From the NCBI GenBank assembly GCA_031259225.1, contig JAIRLT010000031.1, positions 1 to 13,336 of the forward strand: a stretch of 13,336 nucleotides of DNA. Reading direction: 5' to 3'. Numbering within the stretch: position 1 is the stretch's first letter; each line of letters begins with the position of its first letter. Source of the stretch: Prevotellaceae bacterium (GTDB taxonomy: Bacteria > Bacteroidota > Bacteroidia > Bacteroidales > UBA932). The position numbers and the translations under genes were made by a program. Below are positions 13,097 through 13,336 of this stretch, in pieces. The notes beneath the pieces were generated by a model. It worked only from the letters and a program-made list of their open reading frames with translations, did no database searches and was not told where the DNA came from.

Positions 13097-13165
13097 AGTG
13101 GAGAATGGAGAGTGGAGAATGGAGACTGGGCTGCCGCGCCTGCGCTTCGCGAGTGGAGAATGGAG
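13097..13165. repeat. 14-base repeat, three copies
   Basis: AGTGGAGAATGGAG occurs perfectly at 13097-13110, 13111-13124 and 13152-13165. The first two copies are in tandem and the third follows a GC-rich 27-base interval. The stretch lies in the gene-free right end, 12962-13336. Confidence 0.8.
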
Positions 13166-13171
13166 AATGAT

Positions 13172-13185
13172 GCTGGCGCGCCAGC
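13172..13185. repeat. Perfect 14-base palindrome
   Basis: GCTGGCGCGCCAGC is its own reverse complement and sits between the two blocks of tandem repeats. Its role is unknown; it could be a protein site or form a small cruciform. Confidence 0.6.
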
Positions 13186-13213
13186 ACTGCCTACTGCCTA
13201 CTGCCCACTGCCT
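13186..13213. repeat. Heptamer tandem repeat, four copies
   Basis: ACTGCCT at 13186, 13193 and 13207, with ACTGCCC at 13200, are four contiguous 7-base units. The echo ACTGCCTACTGC also occurs at 10528-10539, in the gap between the deaminase and kinase genes. Confidence 0.8.
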
Positions 13214-13227
13214 GCCGGCGCCAGCCT

Positions 13228-13255
13228 AATTCATAACTCATAATTCATAACTCAT
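13228..13255. repeat. 14-base tandem repeat, two copies
   Basis: AATTCATAACTCAT is repeated exactly at 13228-13241 and 13242-13255, followed by the first bases of a third unit. It directly precedes the outward promoter. Confidence 0.8.
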
Positions 13256-13262
13256 AATTTTT

Positions 13263-13293
13263 TTTGTATTTATAAAAAAGTTTTCTACCTTTG
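13263..13293 (+). promoter_or_regulatory. Promoter reading out of the right edge
   Basis: TTTG at 13263-13266 and TACCTTTG at 13286-13293 with a 19-base spacer match the same consensus as the FISUMP promoters. No boxA-like element follows within the window, so it is not obviously a fourth FISUMP leader. The gene it serves is outside the window. Confidence 0.6.
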
Positions 13294-13336
13294 TACCCAA
13301 CAAAGTAACTTTTAATTTTTAATTTATATTGGTGCC

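Noticed and set aside
13097..13255. The right-end repeats as a CRISPR array.
   Set aside because: Units of 7-14 bases are directly contiguous or nearly so, without spacers of constant length, and no cas gene is present.

Overview
The window looks like chromosome of a member of the Bacteroidota, most likely Bacteroidales. Promoters fit the TTTG / TAnnTTTG pattern with 19-20 bases between the boxes, start codons are preceded by A-rich stretches rather than Shine-Dalgarno sequences, and several proteins have the character of Bacteroidales homologues (the two-domain NagB-like protein, the short FAH-family protein, the lipoprotein form of flavin reductase, the FISUMP-domain proteins). The genus cannot be told from this sequence.

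Layout. The left edge (1-632, minus) holds the 5' part of a secreted FISUMP-type protein whose C-terminal domain lies outside the window. Its unusually long leader and promoter occupy 633-1005. Positions 1150-5450 carry housekeeping-type genes: a PolB-like 3'-5' exonuclease and cardiolipin synthase (minus), a divergent FAH-family protein (plus) that seems to have lost metal ligands, dihydrofolate reductase (minus), and a flavin-reductase-family lipoprotein (minus). Two further full-length FISUMP paralogues follow on the plus strand (5982-7190 and 7692-8918), each again with a long leader. From 9021 to 12914 a minus-strand operon encodes, in order of transcription, a NagB-like deaminase fused to a PIG-L/LmbE-type deacetylase domain, a ROK sugar kinase and a small membrane protein. 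The right edge has no gene; it holds short tandem repeats built on 7- and 14-base units and a promoter firing out of the window.

The most notable feature is the repeated 5' architecture of the three FISUMP genes. Each has a promoter with a 19-base spacer, a boxA-like CTCTTT or TTCTTT element 13-15 bases after the -7 box, and then a long interrupted hairpin of 102-120 bases. The stems of that hairpin differ completely in sequence between the three copies, but their order is kept and a motif AAYGTGGRTT sits at the same place near the apex. A second hairpin lies just before the start codon, clear in two copies and degenerate in the third. I do not recognise this leader as a named RNA family. It looks like a cis-acting RNA controlling a family of secreted proteins, possibly by attenuation and antitermination. 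An 88-base inverted repeat (86 identical) joins the leaders of the first and third paralogues, so recombination between them would swap promoters and leaders between the two genes.

The aminosugar operon makes metabolic sense as kinase plus deacetylase plus deaminase feeding amino sugars into fructose-6-phosphate, although two active-site positions in the fused enzyme differ from the textbook residues.
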